A DNA stretch of 64,000 bases from Tistrella mobilis (GTDB taxonomy: Bacteria; Pseudomonadota; Alphaproteobacteria; Tistrellales; Tistrellaceae), in assembly GCF_041468085.1 (NCBI RefSeq), contig NZ_CP121017.1, positions 1,095,501 to 1,159,500 of the forward strand, written 5' to 3'. The notes under the pieces were generated by a model. That model ran no database searches and was not told the origin of the DNA. It saw only the letters and a program-made list of their open reading frames with translations. The position numbers and the translations under genes are program-made. Below are positions 23,134 through 33,211 of the stretch, one piece after another (the stretch's first letter is position 1; every line of letters starts with the position of its first letter).

Positions 23134-25794
23134 ATGGACCCGGTCACGGCCCGCCATTGCCTGCGCCTTGCCCTGGCCTGGATGCTGCTGCTGGCATCCG
23201 CGCTGGCCGGGGGCGGCCCGCTGCGGACAGCCTCTGCCGCGGAGGCGCCGGTCGTGACGATCCGGGGCATCGAGGCCGGCCTGGATCTTGCGCCCTTCGC
23301 CCGTATCCTGCCCGATCCGGGCGGCCGGATGGATCTGGAGGCGGCGCGCCGGGCCACCGGCTGGCAGACCACGCCGAACCGGCTTCTGCGTTTCGGCTAT
23401 GCGCCCGACATGGCCTGGTGGGCCCGTGTGACGCTGACCAATCCGTCGGCGCGGGCGGCACGGGTGGTGATCGATCTCGGCACGTCGCAACAGGATTATG
23501 TCGACTGGTACGTCACGGCGCCCGACGGGCAGGTCCTGCTGACCAATCAGACCGGTGACCGGCGATCCTTCGCAACCCGGCTTCTGCCCTATCGCGACCT
23601 CGTGCTGCCCTATCACCTGCCGTCGGATGCGACCGTCACGGTCTATCTGCGCCTGGGAACCCATGACGGCCTGTTCGCGAGCATGCCGTTCCGATTGTAC
23701 GACTACACCGGGTTCTTTACGACGTCAGGACGTGAAAGCGCGCTGCTTTCCATGTTCCATGGCGGACTTGCCGCACTGGCCTTGTTCAATCTCCTGGTTT
23801 TTCTGGTCACCCACCAGGGCGCGGTGGGTCTCTACGTCCTGCATCTTCTGGCGGTGCTGACCGGCAGCGTCAGTTTCCGCGGCTTCGGTTTTCAGTATCT
23901 CTGGCCGGATCTTCCGGGCCTCAGCAATGCCATGACCGCGGGCTCGATCATCCTGGCCTTCGTCACCGGCAGCCTGTTCGTTGTCCGTTATGTCCGTCTG
24001 CACCGCCATGTATCGGTGGCCACCCGCCGTGTGGTCAGCCTGCTGATGATCGCGGCCCTGTCCGGCCTGGTGCCGCTGGCGTTCGGGCAGTATGCGCTGG
24101 CGGTGGGGTTCAGCCTGATCGGCCTCGGCCTGGTGGTGGTGGTCTACCTGCTGAATGTCCGTCTGCTGTTCAGGGGCGTGCGCGAAGCCCGGTTCACCGT
24201 GCCGGCCTTCTTCGCGCTGATCGTCGCCGTGGCCCTGCATTACCTGGAAATCAGCGAATTGCTGCCGCCCAGCGGCTTCCGGGTCTGGCCCCTGATCATC
24301 GGGTCGTCGATCGAGGTGATGCTGCTGGCCTTCGGCCTGGCGGATGCCATGAACCAGCAGCGGGAGCGGCGCTTCGCCGCCGAACGCCGGGAAGAGCTGG
24401 CCCGGCTGCACATGGCGGAGATCGAGCGTGAGGCCAGCCACAAGGCGCGTCATGACGAACTGACCGGCCTGCTGAACCGTCGGGCGGCTGAAGAATGGCT
24501 TGAGGCGGCGGTGGAGCGGGGCCAGCCGGTGGCCGTGCTGCATCTGGGCCTGAATGATTTCGGCGCGGTGAACGAGGCGGTGGGCCATACCGGCGGTGAT
24601 GCCGTGCTGCGCCAGCTGGGCCGCCGGCTGGAAACGGCGATGGCGCCGGGGGAGATTGCGGCACGGCTGCTGGCCGATGAATTTCTGGTGCTGATGCCCG
24701 ATACCGATCAGGCGCGGGCCGTGATCGCCGCCGATCGCATCCAGCGGCTGTTCGCGGTGCCCCAGCAGGTGAGCGGCACCGACATCTCGATCGCCTGCCG
24801 GGTGGGTATCGTCATCTTCCCGGTGGATGCGCGCACGGCCGAGGATCTGCTGCGTCGGGCGGCGATCGCCATGCAGGATGCCGCACGTCTGCCGCGGCGG
24901 ATTCAGGTCTATCAGGCCGGGCGCGACGACGACCATCGCCGCCGGATCGCCCTGATCCGCGACCTGCGCCATGCGGCGGAGCACGGCGAATTCCGGCTGC
25001 TCTACCAGCCCAAGATCCGGATCGCGACCGGCACGCTGGTTGCAGCAGAGGCGCTGATCCGCTGGGAACACCCGACCTACGGCATGATCTCGCCGGCCGA
25101 ATTCATCCCGCTTGCCGAACAGAGCGGCGCCACCCGGGGCATGACCCGCTGGGTGATCGGCGAGGCCGTGCACCGGATGCGCAGCTGGCGGGCGGCCGGG
25201 CTCGACATCGGGCTGTCGGTCAATATCTCGGCGCTCGATCTGGATGATCCGGATCTCATCGGCTTCGTCGGCCGCAGCCTGGAGGCGGCAGGCATCGAGG
25301 CCGGCCGGCTGACGCTGGAGGTGACCGAAAGCGCGATCATGACCAATCCGGAACGGTCACGCGCCATTCTGGAAGACCTTCGGGCGAGCGGCGTGATGAT
25401 CTCGGTGGATGATTTCGGAACCGGCTATTCCTCGCTTGCCCATCTCAAACGGCTGCCGGTGCAGGAGCTGAAAATCGATCAGTCCTTCATCCGAGATCTG
25501 TCTGAGGCGAGTGAGGACGCCGTGATCGTGCGCTCCACCATCGGCATGAGCCACAATCTGGGGCTGACGGTCGTGGCCGAGGGGGTGGAGAGCGTCGAGA
25601 CCCTGGCGCTGCTGGGCAGCTGGGGCTGCGATGTCGCCCAGGGCTACGCCATCGCCCGGCCGCTTGCCGCCGCCGATTTTGAACGGTGGGTGGCAGAGCG
25701 CGGGGGAGCCGGGGTGAGCGGAGAAACCGGAGCGAGCGGAGAAGCTGGGGCGACGGACGCGTCGGGAGATGATGCGACGTCCGAGGCCGACTGA
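23134..25794 (+). CDS. 7TM-DISM sensor with degenerate GGDEF and intact EAL domain (c-di-GMP phosphodiesterase)
   Basis: Inner-membrane signalling protein of 886 residues. It has a signal peptide (to about ASA-AEAP), a periplasmic 7TMR-DISMED2-like domain (about 40-190), seven membrane helices (about 200-405), a short coiled-coil, GGDEF (about 440-600) and EAL (about 615-860). The diguanylate cyclase signature has become LLADEF near residue 512 instead of GGDEF, so the cyclase is expected to be inactive, perhaps a GTP sensor. The EAL part keeps AEALIRWEHP, NISALDLDDP, LEVTESAIM, VDDFGTGYSSL, KIDQSFIRDL and AEGVES, so it should hydrolyse c-di-GMP. The C-terminus is a Gly/Ala/Glu-rich imperfect repeat (SGETGASGEAGA). 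It begins two bases after the M20 gene. Confidence 0.9.
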   Translation: MDPVTARHCLRLALAWMLLLASALAGGGPLRTASAAEAPVVTIRGIEAGLDLAPFARILPDPGGRMDLEAARRATGWQTTPNRLLRFGYAPDMAWWARVTLTNPSARAARVVIDLGTSQQDYVDWYVTAPDGQVLLTNQTGDRRSFATRLLPYRDLVLPYHLPSDATVTVYLRLGTHDGLFASMPFRLYDYTGFFTTSGRESALLSMFHGGLAALALFNLLVFLVTHQGAVGLYVLHLLAVLTGSVSFRGFGFQYLWPDLPGLSNAMTAGSIILAFVTGSLFVVRYVRLHRHVSVATRRVVSLLMIAALSGLVPLAFGQYALAVGFSLIGLGLVVVVYLLNVRLLFRGVREARFTVPAFFALIVAVALHYLEISELLPPSGFRVWPLIIGSSIEVMLLAFGLADAMNQQRERRFAAERREELARLHMAEIEREASHKARHDELTGLLNRRAAEEWLEAAVERGQPVAVLHLGLNDFGAVNEAVGHTGGDAVLRQLGRRLETAMAPGEIAARLLADEFLVLMPDTDQARAVIAADRIQRLFAVPQQVSGTDISIACRVGIVIFPVDARTAEDLLRRAAIAMQDAARLPRRIQVYQAGRDDDHRRRIALIRDLRHAAEHGEFRLLYQPKIRIATGTLVAAEALIRWEHPTYGMISPAEFIPLAEQSGATRGMTRWVIGEAVHRMRSWRAAGLDIGLSVNISALDLDDPDLIGFVGRSLEAAGIEAGRLTLEVTESAIMTNPERSRAILEDLRASGVMISVDDFGTGYSSLAHLKRLPVQELKIDQSFIRDLSEASEDAVIVRSTIGMSHNLGLTVVAEGVESVETLALLGSWGCDVAQGYAIARPLAAADFERWVAERGGAGVSGETGASGEAGATDASGDDATSEAD

Positions 25795-25803
25795 CCGATC
25801 AGC

Positions 25804-26511
25804 TCAGTTGGCGGCCTCTTGCGTGCGGCGACGCGCCCCGATCGCGGTGGCCGCCCGACGCAGTCTGACTGCCCACATGGCGATCATCGGCAGGGTGACG
25901 GCAACCGGCACCACCCAATGGGCACCTTCGGCAACGATGTCCGCCCCCAACCCTGCAAGGGGCCGGTGCAGCACAAGGGTGAGCGTGGTGGTTGCGGCCA
26001 GCGCGGTGAGCATGCGCACCATGTGCCGGCCGATCCGCACGCGGCCCGGTTCTTCCAGAACATCCTGAACCGCCAGGAAGGCGCCGACCAGGCCCAGAAC
26101 CGGCAGGGCGACGCTGGCTGCAACCGGCATCACTGCCGCCAGCGCCGGGTCCACCGCGCGGCCGATCATGCCGGTCAGCCCGGCCATGACGGTCAGCAGG
26201 CCGGTGCCGATCACCACACCCGACATCATCCGATCGGCCGTGGACGGCTCGGCGGTCTGACGGGTGGTGGCCCGCCAGCCAGCGATCAGGGTGTAGGTTG
26301 CAAGCAGGGTAACGATCAGCAGCAGCACCGAGGGTTGCACGATCGCAAGGCCCAGCCCGGCCAGGATCGAGATGCCCATGAGCACGCTGAAAATCCGGCT
26401 CATCGGCCGGATGCGCGCATCCTCATGCGGCAGAAGCGCAAGCCTGAGGGCCGCGAGCACCGCGGCCGACGCCGCAGCGGTCTGCGTGGCCAATAGCCCG
26501 TCCACAACCAT
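25804..26511 (-). CDS. DUF2306-like multipass membrane protein (paralogue of the 40.7-kb gene)
   Basis: About seven hydrophobic segments in 235 residues; no catalytic motif. Landmarks shared with the protein at 40722-41354 are TLIAGWRATTRQ...PSTADRM, VMAGLTGMIG, LAVQDVLEE, IGRHMVRM and a final AMWAVRLRRA. That second copy has LLAAGWRAARRR, AGLTGAVG, ACQDLMEA, IARHLSRM and WNVRLRRA. The two are clearly paralogues of one family, which I place near DUF2306 with limited certainty. ATG 26511 follows GGGAGGGG. It is convergent with the EAL gene (9 bp) and probably monocistronic. Confidence 0.78.
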   Translation of the reverse strand: MVVDGLLATQTAAASAAVLAALRLALLPHEDARIRPMSRIFSVLMGISILAGLGLAIVQPSVLLLIVTLLATYTLIAGWRATTRQTAEPSTADRMMSGVVIGTGLLTVMAGLTGMIGRAVDPALAAVMPVAASVALPVLGLVGAFLAVQDVLEEPGRVRIGRHMVRMLTALAATTTLTLVLHRPLAGLGADIVAEGAHWVVPVAVTLPMIAMWAVRLRRAATAIGARRRTQEAAN

Positions 26512-26792
26512 GGTTTGCCCCTCCCGATGTCACGCTTTTGCCCCGCCGTCCTGAAGGGTCATATGGGCCCCCCGGAACACGGAGCAAGCGTAAACCATCT
26601 GTTAACCATGATTTTTATATCAAGGATTTTGACGGCATTTTATGTAGCGGAGGCAACCATCTGATTTCCTGCGGGATTCCGGATAATGTCACGGCTGGCC
26701 GTGCCATACGGCCCGTCTGCCCTGAAAATGACATGCGGTGGCCGGCTCCACGGCCGCCTTTGCGGAACCGGCCAATGATCAGGCACCCATCG

Positions 26793-28196
26793 TCAATCGA
26801 TCGGGCGGTCCAGATCCACCGCCGCCAATGCCGCATCCTGGCGGCGGGTCAGGGCGTCGACATCGAAGTCGTCGATCAGATCGCGGAACATCCGATGCCA
26901 GTTGATTTCGGCCTTCAGGTGCAGGAAGACCGAACCCAGGCCGATCGCCGCGCGGTCCATCAGCACGAATTCGCGGGGCGGGGTAACCCCGCCCAGCCGC
27001 TTCAGCTCGGCATGGACCTTTTCGGCAACCGCGCGCCCGTACTGGCCGCTGCTTTCCTCCTGGATCCGCTGCACCCGATCCTCCAGCAGCGGGCGGTACA
27101 GGAAGCCTGCCCAGGTGTTCAGCACCTCAAGCAGCGTCTTGTCGATCTTCTGGAAACCCCAGGCGCGATAGGCTTCCACCGCCAGCTCGTCATCCTTGCG
27201 GTCGAGCGCGTGATAGAGGTCGATCACCCCTTTCACGAAGCCCGGCCGGAACACGCGTATGCAACCGAAATCGAGCAGGTTGATGCCGTGATCCCCGGGG
27301 CGGACGGCGTAATTGCCCAGATGCGGGTCGCCATGGATCACGCCGTACTCGTAGAAGGGCACATACCAGGCCCGGAACATGTTCATGGCGATCCGGTCCC
27401 GCACCGTCTGATCTGCATCGCGGAACGACATCAGCCGCGCGCCCTCAAGCCAGGTCATGGTCAGCAGCCGCTTCGTCGACAGTTCGGGCAGCCACTCCGG
27501 CACATGAACGTCGGGCTCGTTCTTCAGCATATGGTCGTAGAGCCGCATCTGCCGGCCTTCGCGGCCGTAATCCAGCTCTTCCCTGAGCCGCGCCGACAGT
27601 TCGGCATGAATCTCGTCGGGATTGATCGCGCGGTCATAGCGGCGGTAGATGCCGAAGATCAGCTTCAGCTGGCGCAGATCCGCCTCCACCGCCGAGGCCA
27701 TGTCGGGATATTGCAGCTTGCAGGCCAGCGCCCGGCCGTCATGGGTGGTGGCCTTGTGGACCTGTCCCAGAGAGGCGGCGGCCACGGCCTCGCGCTCGAA
27801 ACTGCCGAACCGGCTGCGCCAGTCGGGCCCGAGTTCGGTCGCCATGCGCCGTTTGACGAACAGCCAGCCCATCGAGGGGGCATCGGCCTGAAGCTGGGCC
27901 AGTTCTTCGGCATATTCGCGCGGGAGCGCGTCGGGGATGGTGGACAGGATCTGGGCCGCCTTCATCAGCGGGCCCTTGAGCCCGCCCAGGGCTGCGCGCA
28001 GATCCTCGGCATGGCGGCCGCGATCCAGCGGCAGGCCGAACAGGCGCTCGCCCGCCAGCCGGGCGGCCAGGCCGCCGACGCCGGTGCCGACCCGGGCATA
28101 GCGCCGGATCCGGCCGCCAAGGCGGTCGTCTTCGTCGGACGTGGCCGCCGCCCCGGTCGGGGCGGCGGTGTCGTCATGAGAGGTGGGCGAGGTCAT
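26793..28196 (-). CDS. ABC1/AarF (UbiB-like) atypical kinase
   Basis: Atypical protein-kinase-like fold of the ABC1/ADCK/UbiB family, 467 residues. Family marks are the inhibitory-helix motif LMKAAQILST (the KxGQ-type motif with Ala), the Ala-rich loop AAASLGQVHKA, VIHGDPHLGNYAV (catalytic loop) and LLDFGCIR (metal-binding DFG-like). There is no C-terminal membrane segment, unlike UbiB. Such proteins act in ubiquinone or isoprenoid lipid metabolism by ATP-dependent mechanisms. The first 25 residues are disordered. It lies 54 bp downstream of pepF on the same strand and may share its transcript. Confidence 0.9.
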   Translation of the reverse strand: MTSPTSHDDTAAPTGAAATSDEDDRLGGRIRRYARVGTGVGGLAARLAGERLFGLPLDRGRHAEDLRAALGGLKGPLMKAAQILSTIPDALPREYAEELAQLQADAPSMGWLFVKRRMATELGPDWRSRFGSFEREAVAAASLGQVHKATTHDGRALACKLQYPDMASAVEADLRQLKLIFGIYRRYDRAINPDEIHAELSARLREELDYGREGRQMRLYDHMLKNEPDVHVPEWLPELSTKRLLTMTWLEGARLMSFRDADQTVRDRIAMNMFRAWYVPFYEYGVIHGDPHLGNYAVRPGDHGINLLDFGCIRVFRPGFVKGVIDLYHALDRKDDELAVEAYRAWGFQKIDKTLLEVLNTWAGFLYRPLLEDRVQRIQEESSGQYGRAVAEKVHAELKRLGGVTPPREFVLMDRAAIGLGSVFLHLKAEINWHRMFRDLIDDFDVDALTRRQDAALAAVDLDRPID

Positions 28197-28250
28197 GGGG
28201 GAGGAGGCTCCTTCCGGGCGGGCGGCGCCGGAGGCCCGGCGGCCGGGCCC

Positions 28251-30062
28251 TCAGAGACCCGCCGCCGCGACTTCCGCTTCCAGACGATCGATATAGCCCT
28301 CGATCAGCTGAAGGCCACGGCTCCAGAACGCCGGATCGCCGGCATTCAGACCGAAGGGCGCCAGCAGTTCGCGATGATCCTTGGCCCCGCCGGTGGCGAG
28401 CAGGGTGCGATATTTGGCGACGAAATCCGGATCGCCCTGTTCGTGCACGGCATAGAGCGCATGAACCAGGCATTCACCGAAGGCATAGGCATAGACATAG
28501 AAGGGGGTGTGGAAGAAATGGGGGATATAGGCCCACCAGTTCCGGTAGTCTTCGGTGAAATCAAAAGCCGGTCCCAGGCTTTCGGTCTGGACCTCGAACC
28601 ACATCCGGCCCAGATCTTCGGGGGTAAGCTCGCCCGAGCGGCGTGCGTCGTGGACCTTCATCTCGAAGCTGGCGAAGGCCACCTGGCGCACCACGGTGTT
28701 GATGATGTCCTCGATCTTCGAGGCCAGCATCAGCCGGCGGCGGGTCGGGTCGGTCTCGGCATCCAGCAGGGCGCGGAAGGTCAGCATTTCGCCGAAGACC
28801 GAGGCGGTCTCGGCCAGGGTCAGCGGGGTTTCCGACAGGAACAGGCCCTGATGTGCCGCCAGCGTCTGGTGCACGCCGTGGCCCAACTCGTGGGCCAGCG
28901 TCATCACGTCGCGCGCCTTGCCCTGATAGTTCATCAGTACGTAAGGATGGGCACCGGGAACCGTCGGATGCGAGAAGGCGCCGCCGGCCTTGCCATGGGC
29001 GACCGGGGCATCGATCCAGTTCTCGGTGAAGAACCGGCCGGCGATCTCGGCCATTTCGGGCATGAAGCGGCCGAAGGCGTCGAGCACGATCTCACGCGCC
29101 CGGTCCCAGTGGATCGCAGCATCGGCATCCTGGGGATAGGCGGCGTTGCGATCCCAGTAGTTCAGCTTCTCCATGCCGAGCAGCCGGGCCTTCAGCGCAT
29201 AATACCGGTGCGAGATCCGCGGATAGGCCTCGCGCACCGCCTTGATCAGCGCGTCCACCACCTCGTCTTCGACCTGATTGGACAGGTTGCGCGACGAAAT
29301 CGGCCGGGCGAAGCCGCGCCAGCGATCCTCGGTCTCCTTGTCCTTGACCACGGTGTTGTAGATGAGCGTCAGCATCGGGATGCGCTGGCTCAGGCCGTCC
29401 GAGAAGGCGGCCGCGGCCTTGCGCCGACGCTCGGGGTCGCGGTCGCCCAGGCGCGAGAGCACGGCATCCGAGGTCAGCTCTTCGCCGTCGATGGTGAAGC
29501 GGGCGGACGCCCAGCTCTCGTCGAACAGCCGCACCCAGGCGGACCGGCCCGAGACCGACTTCTCCAGCACGAATTTCTCCAGCCGGTCCTCCAGCTGGTG
29601 GGGGCGGAAGGCGCGTTGCCGCTCGATCCAGGGCCGGTAGCGGGCAAGCCGCGGCTCGGCCTCGTAGGCGGCGGCAAGTGCCGCATCGTCCAGCCGGTTG
29701 AACTCCAGCACGAAGAACAGCAGCCGGCTCGAAATCTCGGTCAGCTGTTCCGACACCGTCTGATAGCGGCGGCCGGCCTCGGCCTGGTCCAGGCGGGTGA
29801 CGTGCATCAAGCCGATATAGGACCCGATCCGCCCCATCGCCTCTTCGATGCGCTCGTAAGTCTCGACCGCATCGGCCAGGGCCGCGGGGACAAGCTCCGC
29901 CAGCCGGCCTTCATGGGCCGTGGCGAAGGCCTCCGCATCGGCACGCGCCTTCGCGACATCGGCATCGATCGCCGGATCGTCCGGGGCCGCGTAGAGATCG
30001 TCGAGGCGCCAGCGGGGCAGATCACCGATCTCGGGGCGAAGGGGCTCGTGGCCGTCGGGCAT
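28251..30062 (-). CDS. pepF: Oligoendopeptidase F, M3 family
   Basis: Cytosolic zinc metallopeptidase of 603 residues cleaving short peptides. The active site MTLAHELGHGVHQTLA holds the HExxH pair, followed by the third ligand glutamate in the SETPLTLAETASVFGEM helix. The C-terminal IPHFFHTPFYVYAYAFGECLVHALY segment is typical of the M3B PepF branch. ATG 30062 (start MPDGHEP) has GAGGAG upstream; ATG 30134 would add 24 residues with no ribosome site. It is first gene of a probable pepF-ABC1 kinase pair and divergent from the sigma-54 response regulator. Confidence 0.93.
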   Translation of the reverse strand: MPDGHEPLRPEIGDLPRWRLDDLYAAPDDPAIDADVAKARADAEAFATAHEGRLAELVPAALADAVETYERIEEAMGRIGSYIGLMHVTRLDQAEAGRRYQTVSEQLTEISSRLLFFVLEFNRLDDAALAAAYEAEPRLARYRPWIERQRAFRPHQLEDRLEKFVLEKSVSGRSAWVRLFDESWASARFTIDGEELTSDAVLSRLGDRDPERRRKAAAAFSDGLSQRIPMLTLIYNTVVKDKETEDRWRGFARPISSRNLSNQVEDEVVDALIKAVREAYPRISHRYYALKARLLGMEKLNYWDRNAAYPQDADAAIHWDRAREIVLDAFGRFMPEMAEIAGRFFTENWIDAPVAHGKAGGAFSHPTVPGAHPYVLMNYQGKARDVMTLAHELGHGVHQTLAAHQGLFLSETPLTLAETASVFGEMLTFRALLDAETDPTRRRLMLASKIEDIINTVVRQVAFASFEMKVHDARRSGELTPEDLGRMWFEVQTESLGPAFDFTEDYRNWWAYIPHFFHTPFYVYAYAFGECLVHALYAVHEQGDPDFVAKYRTLLATGGAKDHRELLAPFGLNAGDPAFWSRGLQLIEGYIDRLEAEVAAAGL

Positions 30063-30326
30063 GGGAAGGCTGCTCCTCAAGGAACCGTATCGTTGTGGTG
30101 GACACAATATAGGCCGCAGGTCGCGACCCACCAACCCGAACGAACATGCGTCATTGATTTCAATGAAGCGTCACTGGTCAACCCTTACCGTCAAGCCATC
30201 GCGCGGTTGGCGTTGGCCAACTTGGTAAATGGACGTGATACGCTTATCTGATTAAATATGCAGTCCTCAGCGGTCGGCCGGCTCTCCGTCCCTCCGTCCA
30301 CGGTATCGGAACGGCGCATCCATCAT

Positions 30327-32018
30327 ATGACACCCACCATCCTGATCGTCGATGACGACCCCGCCCAGCGCCGGCTGCTGGAGGCGACGATCGGCCGTTT
30401 CGGCTATCGGCCGCGGCCGGTGGGCAGCGGCGAGGAAGCGGTGCGTCTGCTGATGCCGGGGCGTGAGCGGGTCGATGCCGTCCTTCTCGACCTCACCATG
30501 CCGGGGCTGTCCGGCATCGACGTGCTGAACCAGGTGCGCCCCATCCGGCCGCATCTGCCGATCCTGGTCTTCACCGCCCATGGCGGTATCGATGTGGCGG
30601 TGCAGGCGATGCGGGCCGGGGCGACGGATTTCATGGTCAAGCCGGTCTCGGCCGACCGGCTGCAGATCGCGATCCGCCAGGCGCTGCGCCCGGGCGTGGC
30701 CGATGATCTGGACGGGGTGGCGCCGCGGCGCGGCCGGCCGATGCCGGTGACCGATATCCTGGGCGACAGCCGGGCGATCCGCGCCGTGCTGGGCCTGGTG
30801 GCGCGGGCGGCCAATTCCACCATCCCGATCCTGATCGAGGGCGAAAGTGGTGTCGGCAAAGAGCTGATCGCACGCGCCATCCATGCCCGCAGCGATCGTA
30901 CCCACGGTCCGCTGGTGACCGTGAACTGCGGTGCGATCCCCGAGAACCTGGTCGAGACCATCCTGTTCGGCCACGAGAAGGGTGCCTTCACCGGGGCGAG
31001 CGAACGCCATATCGGCAAGTTCCAGGAAGCCTCCGGCGGCACCCTGTTCCTGGACGAGATCGGCGAGCTGCGGCCGGATCTGCAGGTCAAGCTGCTGCGT
31101 GCCCTTCAGGCGGGCGAAATCGATCCCGTGGGCTCAAAGCAGCCGGTGCCGATCGATATCCGGCTGATTTCGGCCACCAACCGTAATCTGTGGGATCTGG
31201 TCCAGACCGGCCAGTTCCGCGACGATCTCTATTACCGCCTCAACGTCTTTCCGATCTATGTGCCGCCGCTGCGCGACCGGCGCGACGATATCCTGGTGCT
31301 GGCCCGCCATTTCATCCAGCGCTTCGAGGCGGCCGAGGGCAAGCGCATCCGTGGCCTGACCGAGGCGGCCGAGCGGCTGCTGACCACCTATCACTGGCCG
31401 GGCAATGTCCGCCAACTGGAGAACGCGATCTTCCGGGCCGTCGTGCTGTCGGATGGCGACATCCTGGATGTGGAGCATTTCCCCCAGGTCCAGCAGGCGG
31501 CCTATCGCGCCAACGGCTTCGGCGATACCGCACTGCCCGGCGATTACGGCGCCGGTCCGCCAGTCTATGCCGCGCCCGGCGGCCAGGCGCCGCTGGCACC
31601 GACGCCGGGCGGGCTCGCCTATCCGCAGGCGGTGGGCCAGATGCCGGGTACTCCGATGCCGGGGACTCAGATGGCGGGGGGGCGCCCGATGCTGGTCACG
31701 GCCGGCGGCGGCCAGCCGGCCCCGATGATGCCCCAGGGCTTCGCTCAGGCGCCCATGCCTGCGCCGATGCCGCCGGCGCCTCAGGGCCAGCTGACGGCAA
31801 CCGGCCTGCGCCCGCGCGACGACGAGGCCGAGGCGCCGATCCGCGCCTTCGACGAGGCGGGCCATATCCGGCCGCTGGAAGAGATCGAAGCCGACATCAT
31901 CCGCATGGCGCTGCGCCAGTATCGCGGGCGGGTGAGCGAGATGGCCCGCCGCCTGGGCATCGGCCGGTCCACCCTCTATCGCAAGCTGCGCGATCTGGGC
32001 CTCGACGGCACCGATTGA
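30327..32018 (+). CDS. Sigma-54-dependent response regulator (NtrC/LuxO architecture) with long Pro/Met-rich linker
   Basis: Response regulator of 563 residues. The receiver domain (1-120) has phospho-acceptor D55 in VLLDLTMPG and the switch VFTAHGG...FMVKP. The sigma-54 AAA+ domain (about 145-385) has Walker [10 protein letters not shown], the sigma-54 contact motif [18 protein letters not shown] and the R-finger region. The C-terminal Fis-type HTH (about 525-563) has [25 protein letters not shown]. Between AAA+ and HTH lies an unusual linker of about 120 residues rich in Pro, Gly, Met and Gln ([15 protein letters not shown] and similar). No histidine kinase is adjacent. ATG 30327 is the only start that gives a normal receiver N-terminus. 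Target genes are unknown. Confidence 0.92.
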   Translation: MTPTILIVDDDPAQRRLLEATIGRFGYRPRPVGSGEEAVRLLMPGRERVDAVLLDLTMPGLSGIDVLNQVRPIRPHLPILVFTAHGGIDVAVQAMRAGATDFMVKPVSADRLQIAIRQALRPGVADDLDGVAPRRGRPMPVTDILGDSRAIRAVLGLVARAANSTIPILIEGESGVGKELIARAIHARSDRTHGPLVTVNCGAIPENLVETILFGHEKGAFTGASERHIGKFQEASGGTLFLDEIGELRPDLQVKLLRALQAGEIDPVGSKQPVPIDIRLISATNRNLWDLVQTGQFRDDLYYRLNVFPIYVPPLRDRRDDILVLARHFIQRFEAAEGKRIRGLTEAAERLLTTYHWPGNVRQLENAIFRAVVLSDGDILDVEHFPQVQQAAYRANGFGDTALPGDYGAGPPVYAAPGGQAPLAPTPGGLAYPQAVGQMPGTPMPGTQMAGGRPMLVTAGGGQPAPMMPQGFAQAPMPAPMPPAPQGQLTATGLRPRDDEAEAPIRAFDEAGHIRPLEEIEADIIRMALRQYRGRVSEMARRLGIGRSTLYRKLRDLGLDGTD

Positions 32019-32025
32019 CCCGGGG

Positions 32026-32058
32026 CAAAAAAATGCGGGCGAGCATGAGCCCGCCCGC
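32026..32058 (-). terminator. Rho-independent terminator of the DUF2236 gene
   Basis: On the minus strand GCGGGCG-10 nt-CGCCCGC is followed by ATTTTTTTG (plus-strand A-run 32027-32033). It lies 28 bp after the stop of the gene at 32086-33195 and immediately after the convergent response regulator gene. Confidence 0.85.
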
Positions 32059-32085
32059 CGTGCCGGTATTCGGCCTTTCCCGTCC

Positions 32086-33195
32086 TCAGGCGTAGCGCGC
32101 CTGACGGCGGGCGTTCTTCTGTCCCCGTTTTGCATCCGCATGCAGCCTGCGTGCCGATTTCACCAGCTCGACCGCATCCGGCCCCCACATCATCCTCAGG
32201 AAATAGCGTTCGATCGGGCCGCGCTGGAGGAGCCAGATCAACGGCATCATCGCCAATCGTGCCGCCAGGATCATTTTTTCCCGGCCCGGCGTCACACCGC
32301 TGTTTCGGCGTGTCTTCGATGAGACGGCACTCATGGCAATGAGTTTGAACAGACCTTCCTGGAAGAACAGCTGCCGTTTGACCTTGCGCTGTGATGGGTG
32401 GTAGTTCTTTTGAATCGACGATTTCCACAGGTCATGGAAGTCATCTCCCGTTTCCGGAATGATGCTGAGCGTCTTTGTCACGCCGAAGAGATGGTCGTAT
32501 TTTCTGTAGAGCGCTTTCAGATCTGCCATTGAGGCAGGGAGTTCCGATTCGTCATGCGGGAACAGGCGGCAGTAGTCGCTGACCTCGCGGATGTATTGAT
32601 CCCGTTCCTCGGGTGAGAGGCGCCGTGGGAGCCGGAGGCCCCGGAAGCCGAGGCGTTCATAAGCCCAGAGCATCGAATGCATCTCGGTCAACGCGGCCCA
32701 CATCGACTCGCGCGGCGAATTGGCCCGATACCCACCGATCTCGGGCGCGCCGACATCGATGACATCACCGGCGACTTTCTCGTGGACCCGTATCAGGTGC
32801 TGAGAGACGCGTCGGGCCGTGTCCAGGTCGCCCAGCCACATCGGCGCATGAATGCCCGAGTTGCGCTGGGCGCGGTCGAAGACGTCGAACATCGTCAGCT
32901 CACCCCGGTGCGCCTTGCGGGAGATGGGATCCCAGTCCCGAACCCCGGCCACAACCGGCTTGTAGGTGAGCTGCAGGATGAACTGTGCCGGCGACTGAAA
33001 GACGATGACCGCCGGATGCAGAAGAACATCCCAGGCGACTGAGCCCGGGCCGAACACGCCGCGGTTCCCGACGTCTCCGGGGCGGGCGACCTTCGGCTGA
33101 CCATGGCGTCGCCAACGGGTCGCCTTTCCAAGCAGGCGCTCTCTGGTGACGATGACGTTCGGCCGGCGTTCTTCGGTTTCTGATTGTACGCTCAT
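32086..33195 (-). CDS. DUF2236/MpaB-type oxygenase family protein
   Basis: Protein of 369 residues in the DUF2236 family, which includes latex-clearing rubber oxygenase and fungal MpaB b-type-haem enzymes. Seen are GPGSVAWDVLLHPAV near the N-terminus, FDVFDRAQRNSGIHAPMWLGD (histidine in the usual haem-region position), then WAALTEMHSMLWAYERLGFRG and a basic C-terminal tail. A hydrophobic segment near residues 310-325 (LAMMPLIWLL) may touch the membrane. Substrate unknown; lipid or hydrophobic-chain oxidation is typical of relatives. It is divergent from a TetR regulator with a striking double palindrome 17-55 bp upstream of its start, so it is probably TetR-repressed. It has its own terminator. 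Confidence 0.85.
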   Translation of the reverse strand: MSVQSETEERRPNVIVTRERLLGKATRWRRHGQPKVARPGDVGNRGVFGPGSVAWDVLLHPAVIVFQSPAQFILQLTYKPVVAGVRDWDPISRKAHRGELTMFDVFDRAQRNSGIHAPMWLGDLDTARRVSQHLIRVHEKVAGDVIDVGAPEIGGYRANSPRESMWAALTEMHSMLWAYERLGFRGLRLPRRLSPEERDQYIREVSDYCRLFPHDESELPASMADLKALYRKYDHLFGVTKTLSIIPETGDDFHDLWKSSIQKNYHPSQRKVKRQLFFQEGLFKLIAMSAVSSKTRRNSGVTPGREKMILAARLAMMPLIWLLQRGPIERYFLRMMWGPDAVELVKSARRLHADAKRGQKNARRQARYA

Positions 33196-33211
33196 GGGCT
33201 TGGCCTCCCTA

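Noticed and set aside
26538-30251. A 1237-codon plus-strand open frame across the ABC1 kinase and pepF genes
   Set aside because: Both genes on the other strand have intact catalytic motifs; the plus-strand product is low-complexity His/Gly/Arg-rich sequence typical of shadows.
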